A stretch of DNA of 64,000 nucleotides, from the NCBI RefSeq assembly GCF_008806955.1, contig NZ_CP031727.1:4044001-4108000 (forward strand), given 5' to 3'. How positions within the stretch are numbered: position 1 is the first letter of the stretch; the number at the start of each line of letters is the position of its first letter. This document shows, one piece after another, positions 46,685 through 57,193 of the stretch. The translations under genes and the position numbers were made by a program. Origin of the DNA: Cellvibrio sp. KY-YJ-3. GTDB taxonomy: Bacteria; Pseudomonadota; Gammaproteobacteria; Pseudomonadales; Cellvibrionaceae. The notes beneath the pieces were generated by a model, which was given only the letters and a program-made list of their open reading frames with translations, ran no database searches and had not been told where the DNA came from.

Positions 46685-47752
46685 ATGCGCAAAATCATTC
46701 ACTGCGATGCCGATTGTTTTTTTGCCGCGATAGAAATGCGCGATGACCCAAGCTTGGCCCGTCGCCCGATTGCCGTGGGTGGTAGCAGCGATCGGCGCGG
46801 GGTTATCTCCACCTGCAATTACGAGGCGCGCCGCTTTGGTGTGCACTCCGCCATGCCCTCCAGTACCGCGATGCGCCTCTGCCCGGATTTATTGATCCTG
46901 CCGCACCGTATGGATGCTTATCGCGAAGCTTCGCAGCAAATGCGCAACATTTTTTACGACTACACCGATTTAATCGAGCCACTCTCGCTGGACGAAGCAT
47001 TTCTGGATGTCAGCGACTGCAAGCACCACCAGGGTAGTGCAACCCGTATCGCCCAGGAAATTCGCGCGCGCATTCAACGGGAAATTGGCATCACGGTTTC
47101 GGCGGGCATAGCGCCCAATAAGTTTCTCGCCAAAATCGCCAGCGATTGGAACAAACCCAATGGCCAGTTTGTGATTACTCCTGCACAAGTAGATAGCTTT
47201 GTGGCGCAACTGCCAGTGAAAAAGATTTTTGGCGTGGGCAAAGCCATGGCAAGTAAATTAGCAGAACTCAGTATTTTTACCTGCGCCGACTTACAAAAAC
47301 TGTCGGTGTTTGAATTGTCGCAGCGCTTTGGTCAAATGGGTTCCCGCCTTTACAAATTAAGCCGCGGGATAGATGAGCGGGAATTAACGGTAGACCGACG
47401 CCGCAAATCACTCAGCGTAGAAAATACTTTCGCAAAAGATTTACAAAACCTACCGCAGTGCTTGCATGAACTACCAGCACTCAGCCAACAACTGGCAATA
47501 CGTTTACGTCGGGTGGATGATGATTACAAAATCATAAAACTGTTCGTAAAAATAAAATTCTCTGATTTCAGCACCACCACCATTGAACGCAGCGCAACCG
47601 GCATTCAACCAGATGAATTTATCGCATTGTGCAGCGAAGCCTATCACCGTAAAGAACAACCGGTACGCTTGCTGGGCGTGGGAGTGAGGTTTATTGATTT
47701 ACGCGAGCACAATCATTTTGTGCAATTGGAGCTGTTTAATCGGTCGGCATAA
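46685..47752 (+). CDS. dinB: DNA polymerase IV, DinB
   Basis: 355 residues of Y-family polymerase: catalytic acidic residues in IIHCDADCFFAAIE (metal site) and PLSLDEAFLDVS, the fingers segment STCNYEARRFGVHSAMPS, the HhH region KIFGVGKAMASKLAELSI and the little-finger domain beginning with KSLSVENTFAKDL. It ends without an obvious extended beta-clamp tail beyond FVQLELFN, which fits the short clamp-binding motif (QxxLF type). It copies damaged DNA. The LexA box just upstream shows SOS control. Confidence 0.95.
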   Translation: MRKIIHCDADCFFAAIEMRDDPSLARRPIAVGGSSDRRGVISTCNYEARRFGVHSAMPSSTAMRLCPDLLILPHRMDAYREASQQMRNIFYDYTDLIEPLSLDEAFLDVSDCKHHQGSATRIAQEIRARIQREIGITVSAGIAPNKFLAKIASDWNKPNGQFVITPAQVDSFVAQLPVKKIFGVGKAMASKLAELSIFTCADLQKLSVFELSQRFGQMGSRLYKLSRGIDERELTVDRRRKSLSVENTFAKDLQNLPQCLHELPALSQQLAIRLRRVDDDYKIIKLFVKIKFSDFSTTTIERSATGIQPDEFIALCSEAYHRKEQPVRLLGVGVRFIDLREHNHFVQLELFNRSA

Positions 47753-47754
47753 CA

Positions 47755-47775
47755 GCGGCCTCATTGCGAGGCCGC
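47755..47775. terminator. GC-rich hairpin between dinB and the GH26 gene
   Basis: Perfect 8-bp stem gcggcctc / gaggccgc with loop attgc, placed between two convergent genes. No long U tract on either side, so its strength as a terminator is uncertain. Confidence 0.6.
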
Positions 47776-47785
47776 CAAGAACCAG

Positions 47786-49348
<1,563 letters not shown>

Positions 49349-49699
49349 CTAGCGAGCGTTGTAACGCACGCGTATACCTATATCGTAAGAGAGCCGCAAT
49401 TCTTCGGCGCTAATTTCGCGCGGAAAAAACGCGCCGGAAAAATGTGCCTGACAAAAACTCGCGCCCTCTAATTGGGTATTGCGAAAATCTACCCCGCGGA
49501 CATCCGCTCCCCGGAAATAAGCATCGCGCAAGTCCAGGCCATCTGCGTCCAGCTCACGTAAATCCAAACCGCGAAAATCGCCGCCGCGCAACATGCCCTC
49601 TTTTACTTCGCCGCGTGCTTTGCGTTGATTAAATTCCGCAACCCGCTCCGTTTTTAATAATTGATAGAGAGGGTTCTGATGAATAATGGGTTTACTCAT
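49349..49699 (-). CDS. Pentapeptide-repeat protein
   Basis: 116 residues. An N-terminal charged part (PLYQLLKTERVAEFNQRKARGEV) is followed by about ten pentapeptide units A(D/N)LxX: GDFRG, LDLRE, LDADG, LDLRD, AYFRG, ADVRG, VDFRN, TQLEG, ASFCQ, AHFSG, AFF. These form a right-handed quadrilateral beta-helix. Known members include the gyrase-protecting Qnr/MfpA proteins, but this one is too short and lacks their loops, so function is unknown. Cytoplasmic by lack of a signal. Confidence 0.86.
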   Translation of the reverse strand: MSKPIIHQNPLYQLLKTERVAEFNQRKARGEVKEGMLRGGDFRGLDLRELDADGLDLRDAYFRGADVRGVDFRNTQLEGASFCQAHFSGAFFPREISAEELRLSYDIGIRVRYNAR

Positions 49700-50189
49700 A
49701 ATGGGCTCCGTGAACTACGCTGTTTTTTGAAAACGCAACGATAACATTGCTGCTCTCACCGCACTTTGACTATAGCCCAAGATGCCAATCCTGCTTAACC
49801 GATTACCAGCTTCGCAGCATTATAATGTAAACGATTACACCCGTGTTTAAGAAGTGTAATGCCAGCATTAAACTCTTATGCTGCAGGTTGGTATTTTAAA
49901 CGGCAAGCGTTACACTTATCGGCAAGCTGCAACATAGCGGCGCAACCCAACCAATAACAAATCCATGTTGGGTATTCATCTAGCCTTTTGGCAGGCAATC
50001 CTCGGTCAAACTTATCCCCTCGGGCGCAACCCGATGGAATAAAAATCTTCAACCAGTCTCCCTACACACAGGTTGGCCGCTCAGTGTTTGAGCAGGGCCA
50101 TCAGAGGCGTTGAGCGTAAAAATTATCTTGCCATCGCACAGCCTCACGCAGGATTGCTGTCGCTTCGGCATTATTGAGGAATTGTGAGA
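49700..50189. promoter_or_regulatory. Palindrome-rich control region upstream of uxaC
   Basis: About 490 non-coding bases. Close together are CATTATAATG, the LacI-operator-like TGTAAACGATTACA (49826-49839, symmetric around a central CG except one pair) and the perfect TAATGC-CA-GCATTA (49857-49870). The distal part (49990-50175) has no evident site. A TGAGGA sequence at 50175-50180 is the uxaC ribosome site. I infer sugar-acid-responsive control of uxaC; the binding protein is not identified. Confidence 0.55.
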
Positions 50190-51605
50190 ATGAGCTTTAT
50201 CCACGACGACTTTTTGCTCGACACCGAGCAGGCCAAAGTACTCTTTCATGAGTACGCCAAAAACATGCCGATCATTGATTACCACTGCCACCTTCCCCCC
50301 GAGCAAGTAGGTCAAAATAAGCAATTCAAAAACCTTACTGAAGTCTGGCTGGCAGGCGACCATTACAAATGGCGCGCGATGCGCTCCAACGGTGTGAATG
50401 AACGATTCTGTACTGGCGATGCTAGCGATTGGGAAAAGTTTGAGCAGTGGTGTGCAACCGTGCCTTACACCTTGCGCAACCCGCTTTACCATTGGACGCA
50501 TTTGGAGTTGCGTAAACCCTTTGGCATTACCGATCGCCTGCTCGATAGCAGCACCGCCAAACGCACTTGGGATGAATGTAACGAACTGCTCGCCACCCCG
50601 GAATTCAGCGCACGCGGTTTGATGACGCAAGCTAATGTGAAATTGGTATGCACCACCGACGATCCAATCCACGATCTGGCACACCACAAAAGTGTTGCCG
50701 CCGACAGCTCGTTTAAATCGGCGATGTTGCCCACCTGGCGCCCCGATCGCGCGATGATGGTGGAAGACACCGAAGCCTATAACAAATATCTGGATCGCCT
50801 GGCGATTGCTGCCGATGTCAACATCAATACCTTTGACGATTTGATCAACGCGCTGGATATTCGCCACGATTACTTCCACGCGAACGGCTGCCGTTTGTCG
50901 GATCACGGTTTGGAAACTGTCTATGCTGCGGACTACACCGAAGCAGAAATCAAAACTATTTTCCTGAAAATTCGCAGCCATAAAAATCTCGATGCAGTGG
51001 AAATTGAAAAGTTCCAATCAGCGATGATGGTGGAATTTGCGTTGCAGGATCATAAAAAAGGTTGGGTGCAACAATTCCACATTGGTGCGATTCGCAACAA
51101 CAACCCACGCTTGTTCCGCACCTTGGGGGCAGATACCGGTTTTGATTCTATTGGCGATCACAATTACGCTAAACCACTGGCGAAATTTTTAGGCCGGTTG
51201 GACGATCAAAACAAACTCGCCAAAACCATTATTTACAATTTGAACCCGCGCGATAACGAAATGATCGGCACCATGATTGGCAACTTCCAGGACGGCTCTG
51301 CCGCTGGCAAGATCCAATTCGGCAGCGGTTGGTGGTTCCTGGATCAAATGGATGGCATGACCCGCCAGATTGAAGCCCTGAGCCAATTAGGTTTGCTGAG
51401 CCGTTTTGTGGGCATGCTGACCGACAGCCGCAGCTTCCTCAGCTATTCACGCCACGAGTATTTCCGCCGTATTCTGTGTGGCATGTTGGGCCGCGATATG
51501 GCCAAAGGTCTGGTGCCTAACGACACCAAGATGGTTGGCAAAATGATTCAGGACATCAGCTTTAATAACGCGAAAAATTATTTCCCGTTTGTAGTACCTG
51601 AATAA
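50190..51605 (+). CDS. uxaC: Uronate isomerase
   Basis: 471 residues, the normal UxaC size. Amidohydrolase-fold features: IIDYHCHLPPEQV (metal-binding HxH), LTEVWLAGDHYKWRAMRSNGV, TTDDPIHDL, GWVQQFHIGAIRNNN, RFVGMLTDSRSFLSYSRHEYFRRI. It converts glucuronate to fructuronate and galacturonate to tagaturonate, the first cytoplasmic step in using pectin and glucuronoxylan sugars. The ATG at 50190 has TGAGGA nine bases upstream; a GTG two codons earlier is possible. The rest of the pathway (uxaA/B, uxuA/B) is not in the window. Confidence 0.95.
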   Translation: MSFIHDDFLLDTEQAKVLFHEYAKNMPIIDYHCHLPPEQVGQNKQFKNLTEVWLAGDHYKWRAMRSNGVNERFCTGDASDWEKFEQWCATVPYTLRNPLYHWTHLELRKPFGITDRLLDSSTAKRTWDECNELLATPEFSARGLMTQANVKLVCTTDDPIHDLAHHKSVAADSSFKSAMLPTWRPDRAMMVEDTEAYNKYLDRLAIAADVNINTFDDLINALDIRHDYFHANGCRLSDHGLETVYAADYTEAEIKTIFLKIRSHKNLDAVEIEKFQSAMMVEFALQDHKKGWVQQFHIGAIRNNNPRLFRTLGADTGFDSIGDHNYAKPLAKFLGRLDDQNKLAKTIIYNLNPRDNEMIGTMIGNFQDGSAAGKIQFGSGWWFLDQMDGMTRQIEALSQLGLLSRFVGMLTDSRSFLSYSRHEYFRRILCGMLGRDMAKGLVPNDTKMVGKMIQDISFNNAKNYFPFVVPE

Positions 51606-51649
51606 GCACCGGAATAAACTGTTACTGAGTAAAGCACTCTGCAAAACCG

Positions 51650-51830
51650 TTTGTCGTTGTCATCTTTGTTTCGAAAACGCATAAATACCCGCAAGCGGGA
51701 CCTGCCAGCAATAAATTGCTGGCGTTCCGCGCGCGCAAAACATGTTTTGCTTTAATGCGCGCTACACCCCTGTAGCTCCGTCAAGTCGTCCCTGACTTGA
51801 CGGTTTCGAAACAAAGATGACAACAACAAA
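51650..51830. repeat. 181-bp palindromic multi-hairpin element (MITE-like)
   Basis: Terminal inverted repeats of 30 bases, 51650-51679 and 51801-51830, pair at 28 of 30 positions (core gttgtcatctttgtttcgaa). Inside lie five further perfect hairpins: 51688-51699 (cccgc/gcggg), 51704-51723 (gccagcaat/attgctggc), 51735-51750 (gcaaaacatgttttgc), 51761-51776 (gctaca/tgtagc) and 51778-51803 (ccgtcaagtc/gacttgacgg). It encodes no protein. Such nested structure suggests a miniature mobile element or a structured RNA/repetitive palindromic element after uxaC. Only one copy is in the window. Confidence 0.8.
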
Positions 51831-51890
51831 CTCACATCATCTAAAATCCCCGAGACTTGTCTGTTTATCTTCTCGAATCGGGAAATTACA

Positions 51891-52847
51891 TTGCTCACTA
51901 ACGCCCTCACAACATTTTCCTTTGCCTTCGGCATCACCGCGCCCATTTTTGTGGTGCTGTTTCTCGGTGTGCTGCTAAAAAAACGCGGCATGATTGACGA
52001 TGCCTTTATCAAAAGTGCGTCCGGCCTCGTTTATAACATCGGCCTGCCGGTCATGTTGTTCACCACCAGCGCCAGCGCCGACTTTAACCATATGGCCGAT
52101 GCAGGTGTATTAATTGCATTTGGGGTGATGACCTTGCTGGTATTTGCGAGCAGCTTGCTTACCGCCCATTGGTTTACTCAGGAACCACGCGACCATGGTG
52201 TGATTATCCAGGGTGCGTTTCGCGGCAATTTGGTGATTTTGGGGCTAGCCTTTTGCGCCAATGCTTACGGTGAACGTGGTTTGGCTACAGCCGCTTTGCC
52301 AGTCGCAATGACCGTGGTGCTTTACAACGTCCTGTCCATTTATGTGTTGAATCGCAGCTTGCAGCGCAGCAGTAACTCCTTCAAAGCCACACTCAAAGAC
52401 ATTGTTAAAAACCCGCTTATGCTGGCGATAGTCGCTGGGCTTTTGTTCAACGCCAGCGGATTAAAAATGCCTGTTATTTTGCTCGACAGCGGCAAATACC
52501 TAAGCCAAATGGTGTTACCACTGGCACTGATTTGTATTGGCGGTGCGTTGGATTTATCGCAACTAAAACGCGTGGACGCAGCAACTCTTAGTGCGACACT
52601 ATGGAAACTAGTGATATCGCCACTGCTGGCTTGCGGCATAGCGATTGGCTTGGGTGTGCGCGGTGAAAACCTCGCCATTTTGTTTGTACTGGCCGCGTCC
52701 CCCAGCGCCACCGTCAGTTTTGTGATGGTGCAGGCGATGAAAGGCAACGCTGTGCTCGCAGCGAATATTGTGGTGCAGACAACGCTCTGGTCGCTGTTCA
52801 GCGTGACCCTGGGTTTGTGGTTATTGGAGATATTGAATTTTATTTAA
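51891..52847 (+). CDS. AEC-family (auxin efflux carrier-like) transporter
   Basis: 318 residues from TTG 51891, the only start that keeps the first membrane helix; GGGA lies about 8 bases upstream. Ten or so hydrophobic helices, with AEC features FGITAPIFVVLFLGVLLKKRGMI, SGLVYNIGLPVMLFTTSA, GAFRGNLVILGLAF, ICIGGALDL and FVLAASPSATVSFVMVQAM. The family moves organic acids such as malate; in sugar-acid loci it may move uronates or their products. Substrate is unknown. It lies next to uxaC but behind the hairpin element, so co-transcription is uncertain. Confidence 0.86.
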   Translation: MLTNALTTFSFAFGITAPIFVVLFLGVLLKKRGMIDDAFIKSASGLVYNIGLPVMLFTTSASADFNHMADAGVLIAFGVMTLLVFASSLLTAHWFTQEPRDHGVIIQGAFRGNLVILGLAFCANAYGERGLATAALPVAMTVVLYNVLSIYVLNRSLQRSSNSFKATLKDIVKNPLMLAIVAGLLFNASGLKMPVILLDSGKYLSQMVLPLALICIGGALDLSQLKRVDAATLSATLWKLVISPLLACGIAIGLGVRGENLAILFVLAASPSATVSFVMVQAMKGNAVLAANIVVQTTLWSLFSVTLGLWLLEILNFI

Positions 52848-52855
52848 CGCGAGAA

Positions 52856-53737
52856 TCAACCAAACCAATTTTCTGTTAAACCGGTAAAGGGTGTAGCAAA
52901 AATAAATAAATTGCCCGCTTGTGGTTGCTGTTTCAAAGCTTCATCACTCAAGCCGACGCGCGCACTGGTTACGGCCAATACATTTAATTGCTCACCACCA
53001 AATGCCACACAGGTTGGTTGCGCAACGGGTAAATCCAATACCAGATTTTTACTACCGTCCGGCGCATAGCGCACCACTTGGCTGCCGCCCCATTGCGCGT
53101 TCCACACATAGCCTTCTGCATCGACACAGGCACCATCCGGCTCTACCCCCAGTGCAGTGTGGGCAAAAATTTCCGGGTTAGATAATTCGCCCGTCTGCGC
53201 ATCAAAATCATAAACCCGCAATGAGTGTGTGGGCGAATCGGCGTGATAAAGCTTACGCGAATCCGGGCTCCAGCAGAGCGCATTGGAAATCATCAAACCG
53301 CTGAAATGCTGCGTGACGGAAAAATCCGTATCCAAACAATAAAGGCCCGCACTTTGTTCTTCACTGGTGCGATTCTCCACTATCGAACCCATCCAGAAGC
53401 GCCCTTGCCGATCACAGCGGCCATCGTTGGAACGATTGCCGTTAATATTTGCTTCTGGTTTCGCAATCCATTCGACTGCACTGGTTGTAATATCAAACCA
53501 GGCAAATCCTGATTCAAATGCAGCGAGCAGACGCGCATCGTTTTTCGCAAAGGCAAAACAACATAAGCGTTCAGGCAAATCAAAATGCGTCAGTTTTTTA
53601 GTGGCTAACGCATAGCGATAGAGTTTTTTACTGTGAATATCCGTCCAATAAAAGCAGCCATCCTGATGATTCCATTGCACGCCCTCACCTAACTGATTAG
53701 CACAGGGAACGGTATCGATAAGTGTCAGTGATGTCAT
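52856..53737 (-). CDS. SMP-30/gluconolactonase/LRE-family sugar lactonase
   Basis: 293 residues from ATG 53737 (MTSLTLIDTVPCANQLGEGVQW); an upstream extension crosses a terminator and is rejected. Six-bladed propeller with metal-binding pattern: LGEGVQWN (Glu), INGNRSNDGRCDRQGRFWMGS (Asn, Asp) and LCWSPDSRKLYHADS (Asp). Known members hydrolyse aldonolactones such as gluconolactone, arabinono- and galactonolactone. With the SDR dehydrogenase and the DgoR-like regulator nearby it fits an oxidative sugar pathway. The terminator at 53787-53812 separates it from the SSS gene, so it has its own transcription. Confidence 0.88.
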   Translation of the reverse strand: MTSLTLIDTVPCANQLGEGVQWNHQDGCFYWTDIHSKKLYRYALATKKLTHFDLPERLCCFAFAKNDARLLAAFESGFAWFDITTSAVEWIAKPEANINGNRSNDGRCDRQGRFWMGSIVENRTSEEQSAGLYCLDTDFSVTQHFSGLMISNALCWSPDSRKLYHADSPTHSLRVYDFDAQTGELSNPEIFAHTALGVEPDGACVDAEGYVWNAQWGGSQVVRYAPDGSKNLVLDLPVAQPTCVAFGGEQLNVLAVTSARVGLSDEALKQQPQAGNLFIFATPFTGLTENWFG

Positions 53738-53786
53738 GGTCAGCTCTTGGTAATCCAGTGAGGGCAAAAAAATAATAAGCCGTAAA

Positions 53787-53812
53787 AAAAACGCCCCAAG
53801 CGGGGCGTTTTT
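53787..53812 (-). terminator. Intrinsic terminator after the SSS symporter gene
   Basis: Perfect stem aaaaacgcccc / ggggcgttttt (53787-53797 with 53802-53812), loop aagc. On the - strand the T run follows directly; it is 25 bases past the symporter stop. Confidence 0.9.
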
Positions 53813-53836
53813 CAGGTTGCGCAAGTGATACGCAGC

Positions 53837-55402
53837 TTACCACCAGGTAGCGTAGATCGCGATCAGGATTAGGATGACTCCCATCGCTGCAACATTAAAC
53901 CCGCCAGTGGTTTTGAAGCTAACATCGTGCAAATCAATCGCATTGGCCTGCTCTTTAGTGCCGCTGAGCAAAGTGATAGCCGCTGCAACAATACAGCAAA
54001 GTATAAACACTACGCCCACACGATCCATAAACGGAAATTCAGGTAGGAATTTGTAGAACAGCGCAGAGAAAACCACTGAACCAATTGCCGCTGCCAGCGC
54101 AGAGTTAGCGCTGGCTTTTTTCCAGAAGAAACCAAACAGGAAAATCACCACAATACCTGGCGTAAAGAAGCCCGTAAATTCCTGAATAAATTGGAATGCC
54201 TGCTGAGATTGCCCAACTAATGGCTTGGCCAGCAAAATCGCAACAACCATGGCGATCAATGCCGTCATACGCCCTACAAATACCAGTTTGTGTTCGCTCG
54301 CTGCCGGATTCACCAACTTCTTGTAAACATCCATGGTGAAAATAGTAGAGATACTATTGCTCATAGAACTGAGTGAAGAAGCAATCGCGGCGACCAGTGC
54401 AGCAAACGCAATTCCCAACAAACCATGTGGCAATAATTTCATCATTTCCGGATAGGCTTGGTCAGCTTTAGCCAGATCCGGGGCCAGCACTACGGCGCAT
54501 ATGCCAGGCAATACCACAATAATTGGCACAAATAATTTTACGTAGGCAGCAAACGCCATACCTTTTTGCGCTTCCTGCAAACTTTTTGCCGCCAGTGCAC
54601 GCTGGATAATGTATTGGTTAAAGCCCCAGTAGCTGATGTTCATAATCCACAGACCACCAATCAATACTGAAATACCGGGCAAGCTGATGTAGTTGGGGTT
54701 ATCTTTCGACAAAATCATGTCGAATTTTTCCGGGGCTTTTTCCATCAGGGTGGTAAAGCCTTGAATAACACCGTTGTCGCCCGAGATTTGGTTCAGCGCC
54801 AAATAGCTTACGAATAAACCGCCCAACACCAACATAATCACCTGCACTATGTCTGTCATGGCAACCGCTTTAAGACCGCCATAAACCGAGTAAGCCATAG
54901 AGAAAAGCACCAGGAAGATCATTCCGTAAATCATGTCTACGCCGATAAATTGTGAGATTGCCAAAGACCCCAAATAGAGCACAGAGGTCAGATTCACAAA
55001 GGTATAGAGCGCCAGCCAGAAAATCGCCATGATGGTGCGCACGCGGCCATCGTAACGGTTCTCCAAAAATTGCGGCATGGTGTAAATGCCCTTGGCGAGG
55101 AAAATCGGCAGGAAATATTTTGCGATCACAATCAAGGTTATTGCTGCCATCAGTTCGTAAGCGGCGATCCCCATACCAATCACAAACCCCGAACCAGACA
55201 TACCGATGATTTGTTCAGCGGAGATGTTGGCGGCGATTAAGGATGCACCGATCGCCCACCAAGGCAGGGATTTGCTGGCAAGAAAATAATCGTTAGCGTT
55301 TTTTTCGTGGCCTTTTTCGTCACGCGACACCCAATAGGCAACAAAGAGCAGAATCAGGGTGTAGGCAACCAATACCCCGATATCGAGTCCGTTTAAAATC
55401 AT
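53837..55402 (-). CDS. SSS-family sodium/sugar symporter (SGLT-like)
   Basis: 521 residues with about 14 membrane helices. SGLT features: ASKSLPWWAIGASLIAANISAEQIIGMSGSG near the N terminus, TMPQFLENRYDGRVRTIMA, YSVYGGLKAVAMTDIVQ, WIMNISYWGFNQYIIQRALAAKSLQEA and ALVAAIASSLSSMSNSISTIFTMDVYKKL. The pattern resembles Vibrio SglT, which takes up galactose or glucose with Na+. In this neighbourhood galactose, arabinose or xylose are likely. The gene is followed by a strong terminator and preceded by a 176-base gap from the SDR gene. Confidence 0.91.
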   Translation of the reverse strand: MILNGLDIGVLVAYTLILLFVAYWVSRDEKGHEKNANDYFLASKSLPWWAIGASLIAANISAEQIIGMSGSGFVIGMGIAAYELMAAITLIVIAKYFLPIFLAKGIYTMPQFLENRYDGRVRTIMAIFWLALYTFVNLTSVLYLGSLAISQFIGVDMIYGMIFLVLFSMAYSVYGGLKAVAMTDIVQVIMLVLGGLFVSYLALNQISGDNGVIQGFTTLMEKAPEKFDMILSKDNPNYISLPGISVLIGGLWIMNISYWGFNQYIIQRALAAKSLQEAQKGMAFAAYVKLFVPIIVVLPGICAVVLAPDLAKADQAYPEMMKLLPHGLLGIAFAALVAAIASSLSSMSNSISTIFTMDVYKKLVNPAASEHKLVFVGRMTALIAMVVAILLAKPLVGQSQQAFQFIQEFTGFFTPGIVVIFLFGFFWKKASANSALAAAIGSVVFSALFYKFLPEFPFMDRVGVVFILCCIVAAAITLLSGTKEQANAIDLHDVSFKTTGGFNVAAMGVILILIAIYATWW

Positions 55403-55511
55403 ATTGACCTCTGTGTAGTGATGCTGTGGTTGGAGAGCATCTTGTTATTAAAAAATTTTGTTTTTATTGGCGCTTATCAACCCGATAAAAATTGAACAGC
55501 CCCTTAAACAA

Positions 55512-55544
55512 GAAGCATTCATCAGGATCACTAATGAATGCTTC
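55512..55544 (-). terminator. Hairpin downstream of the SDR gene
   Basis: Perfect 11-bp inverted repeat gaagcattcat / atgaatgcttc around an 11-base loop, 35 bases past the SDR stop on the - strand. The sequence after it has no strong T run, so termination is only possible. Confidence 0.5.
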
Positions 55545-55578
55545 CAGGTTGTCTTGCTGCACCACTTAACCGCAGTGC

Positions 55579-56364
55579 TTAAATCCGGCCACCGTCCACA
55601 ATAAATTCTTGAGAGGTGATCATGGCGGAGTCATCCGCCGCGAGAAAGAGTGCCAGGTTCGCCACGTCGTGCGCGCCCAAACGTTTCTTGAGACACACGC
55701 GTTTCATTAATTCTTCTTCCTCTTCCGGCGATAACCATTTTTCCAACTGCTTGGGTGTTGCCACCCAGCCGGGCAAAATGGAGTTCACACGAATATTGTC
55801 TTGACCATAGTCCGTGGCCAGCGCTTTGGAGATTCCTAAAATTCCGGCTTTCGCCGTGATGTAACTAGCCAAATTTGGCGGACCAAATTGCACGTTGATG
55901 GAGCTGATATTGATAATCGAACCGCCACCTTGTAACGCCATCATCGGCTGTACCGCCTGCGCCGCAAAAAACGCCGGATGCAGGTTAATCGCCAAACTGC
56001 GATGCCAACGCTCTTCGGTCATCGCGCGGGTGTCATAACGCTGATCGTTAGCGGCGTTGTTAATCAGCACACTAATATCACCATTCACGACGCATGCATC
56101 CGCGATACTTTGCTGTAACGCCTTGATGTCACTCACATCGCAAATTTCAAACCAGGGGCGGGCATAACCCTGCCGCTCGATTGCATCACACAGTTCAATG
56201 GCGCCCTCGGCATCTATATCGACAAAGGCAACCCGTGCGCCCTGCGCCGCAAAGGCTTCAACCAACGCGGCACCGATACCGGTTGAACCGCCGGTAATAA
56301 ATACACTGCGCCCCTGCAGGCTGGCGTAGCGGGTATACCCTGTATGGGCTGAGTAGCTATACAT
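55579..56364 (-). CDS. SDR-family sugar dehydrogenase (aldose 1-dehydrogenase-like)
   Basis: 261 residues of a classical short-chain dehydrogenase: cofactor loop GGSTGIGAA, FVDID after the second strand (Asp, favouring NAD), NNAAND, catalytic Ser in INISSINVQFGPPNLASYITAKAG with Tyr and Lys, and C-terminal LFLAADDSAMITSQEFIVDGG. It resembles Caulobacter xylose dehydrogenase and galactose/arabinose 1-dehydrogenases, notably in the NNAANDQR segment. It would oxidise an aldose to its lactone, which the nearby SMP-30 protein would open. An acid-forming alcohol dehydrogenase of another type cannot be excluded. Confidence 0.85.
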   Translation of the reverse strand: MYSYSAHTGYTRYASLQGRSVFITGGSTGIGAALVEAFAAQGARVAFVDIDAEGAIELCDAIERQGYARPWFEICDVSDIKALQQSIADACVVNGDISVLINNAANDQRYDTRAMTEERWHRSLAINLHPAFFAAQAVQPMMALQGGGSIINISSINVQFGPPNLASYITAKAGILGISKALATDYGQDNIRVNSILPGWVATPKQLEKWLSPEEEEELMKRVCLKKRLGAHDVANLALFLAADDSAMITSQEFIVDGGRI

Positions 56365-56454
56365 GTTGATCTCTCTCCGGATTCACGCGGCGTTAGGCTG
56401 TTATGAGCTTAGGCAGAATCAATCAACCTGAACAGGTATTTTTGATCACTGCAC

Positions 56455-57165
56455 TCATGCAGGTTTAACCAGAGATAAATTAATCAATTGCATTACTTCT
56501 TGCAGCAACACTTTTACTGCCCTGCTCGCCTCCTCCTGATCACCCGCACAAATGGCGTCATAAATGCGTTTGTGATCATCGTAGTCAGCGGTCAGTACAC
56601 CTTTAAGCTGGTTGGTACTGGCGATACTCACACGCAGCGCAACCTGGATGAAATCGCGCAATTGAAAAAAGAAGCGGTTGTTGCCTGCCGCGAGAATGGC
56701 GCAGTGAAACTCAATATCGGCCGTGAGCGGATCATCTAATCCTTCATCGGCACGCTTCATACGCGCCAGCGCATCGCCAATCGCTTTGATACGCGCGGTG
56801 TCCTTGTTGTTTTCAGCAGCCAATACCGCTGCTTCCGGTTCAATCGCCATACGCAGTTGGGTAAATTCACGCAGCAGCTCCAGCGAGGGGCGCGCATTGA
56901 GTGTCCAACCCAGCACATCGGCATCAAACATATTCCAGTGGCTGCTCGGCATGACCCGAATGCCCTGGCGTGGCCGCGAGGCAATCAAACCTTTAGCCGT
57001 CAGCATTTTTACCGCTTCGCGCGTGACGCTGCGGCTGATATTAAATTGTTGCGATAACTCCGCTTCCGTCGGGAAGGATTTATCAATCGCATATTGACCT
57101 TGAACAATTGCCGCACCCAATTGATGGGTTAACTGGTGTGTAAGATTACGCCCTGTGTCCAGCAT
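56455..57165 (-). CDS. FadR-subfamily (FCD) GntR regulator, DgoR-like
   Basis: 236 residues. N-terminal winged helix (LPTEAELSQQFNISRSVTREAVKMLTAKGLIASRPRQGIRV) and C-terminal FCD domain with metal-binding residues (TADIEFHCAILAAGNNRFF; DDHKRIYDAI). The SSHWNMFDADVLGW linker recalls DgoR, the galactonate-responsive repressor. It probably controls the SDR, symporter and lactonase genes in response to a sugar acid and, by the palindrome at 57194-57211 just before its start, itself. It is the first gene of the leftward group; 90 bases separate it from the SDR gene. Confidence 0.88.
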   Translation of the reverse strand: MLDTGRNLTHQLTHQLGAAIVQGQYAIDKSFPTEAELSQQFNISRSVTREAVKMLTAKGLIASRPRQGIRVMPSSHWNMFDADVLGWTLNARPSLELLREFTQLRMAIEPEAAVLAAENNKDTARIKAIGDALARMKRADEGLDDPLTADIEFHCAILAAGNNRFFFQLRDFIQVALRVSIASTNQLKGVLTADYDDHKRIYDAICAGDQEEASRAVKVLLQEVMQLINLSLVKPA

Positions 57166-57193
57166 AGTTAATTAGCCTATTTATATTATATAT

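Noticed and set aside
49901-49915. Second LacI-type operator (cggcaagcgttacac) before uxaC
   Set aside because: The half-sites do not line up with the spacing of the first site; symmetry is too poor to call.
50049-51017. 322-residue open frame on the - strand across the start of uxaC
   Set aside because: It lies opposite the clearly conserved uxaC coding sequence, shows no recognised domain and is a by-product of codon bias in the real gene.
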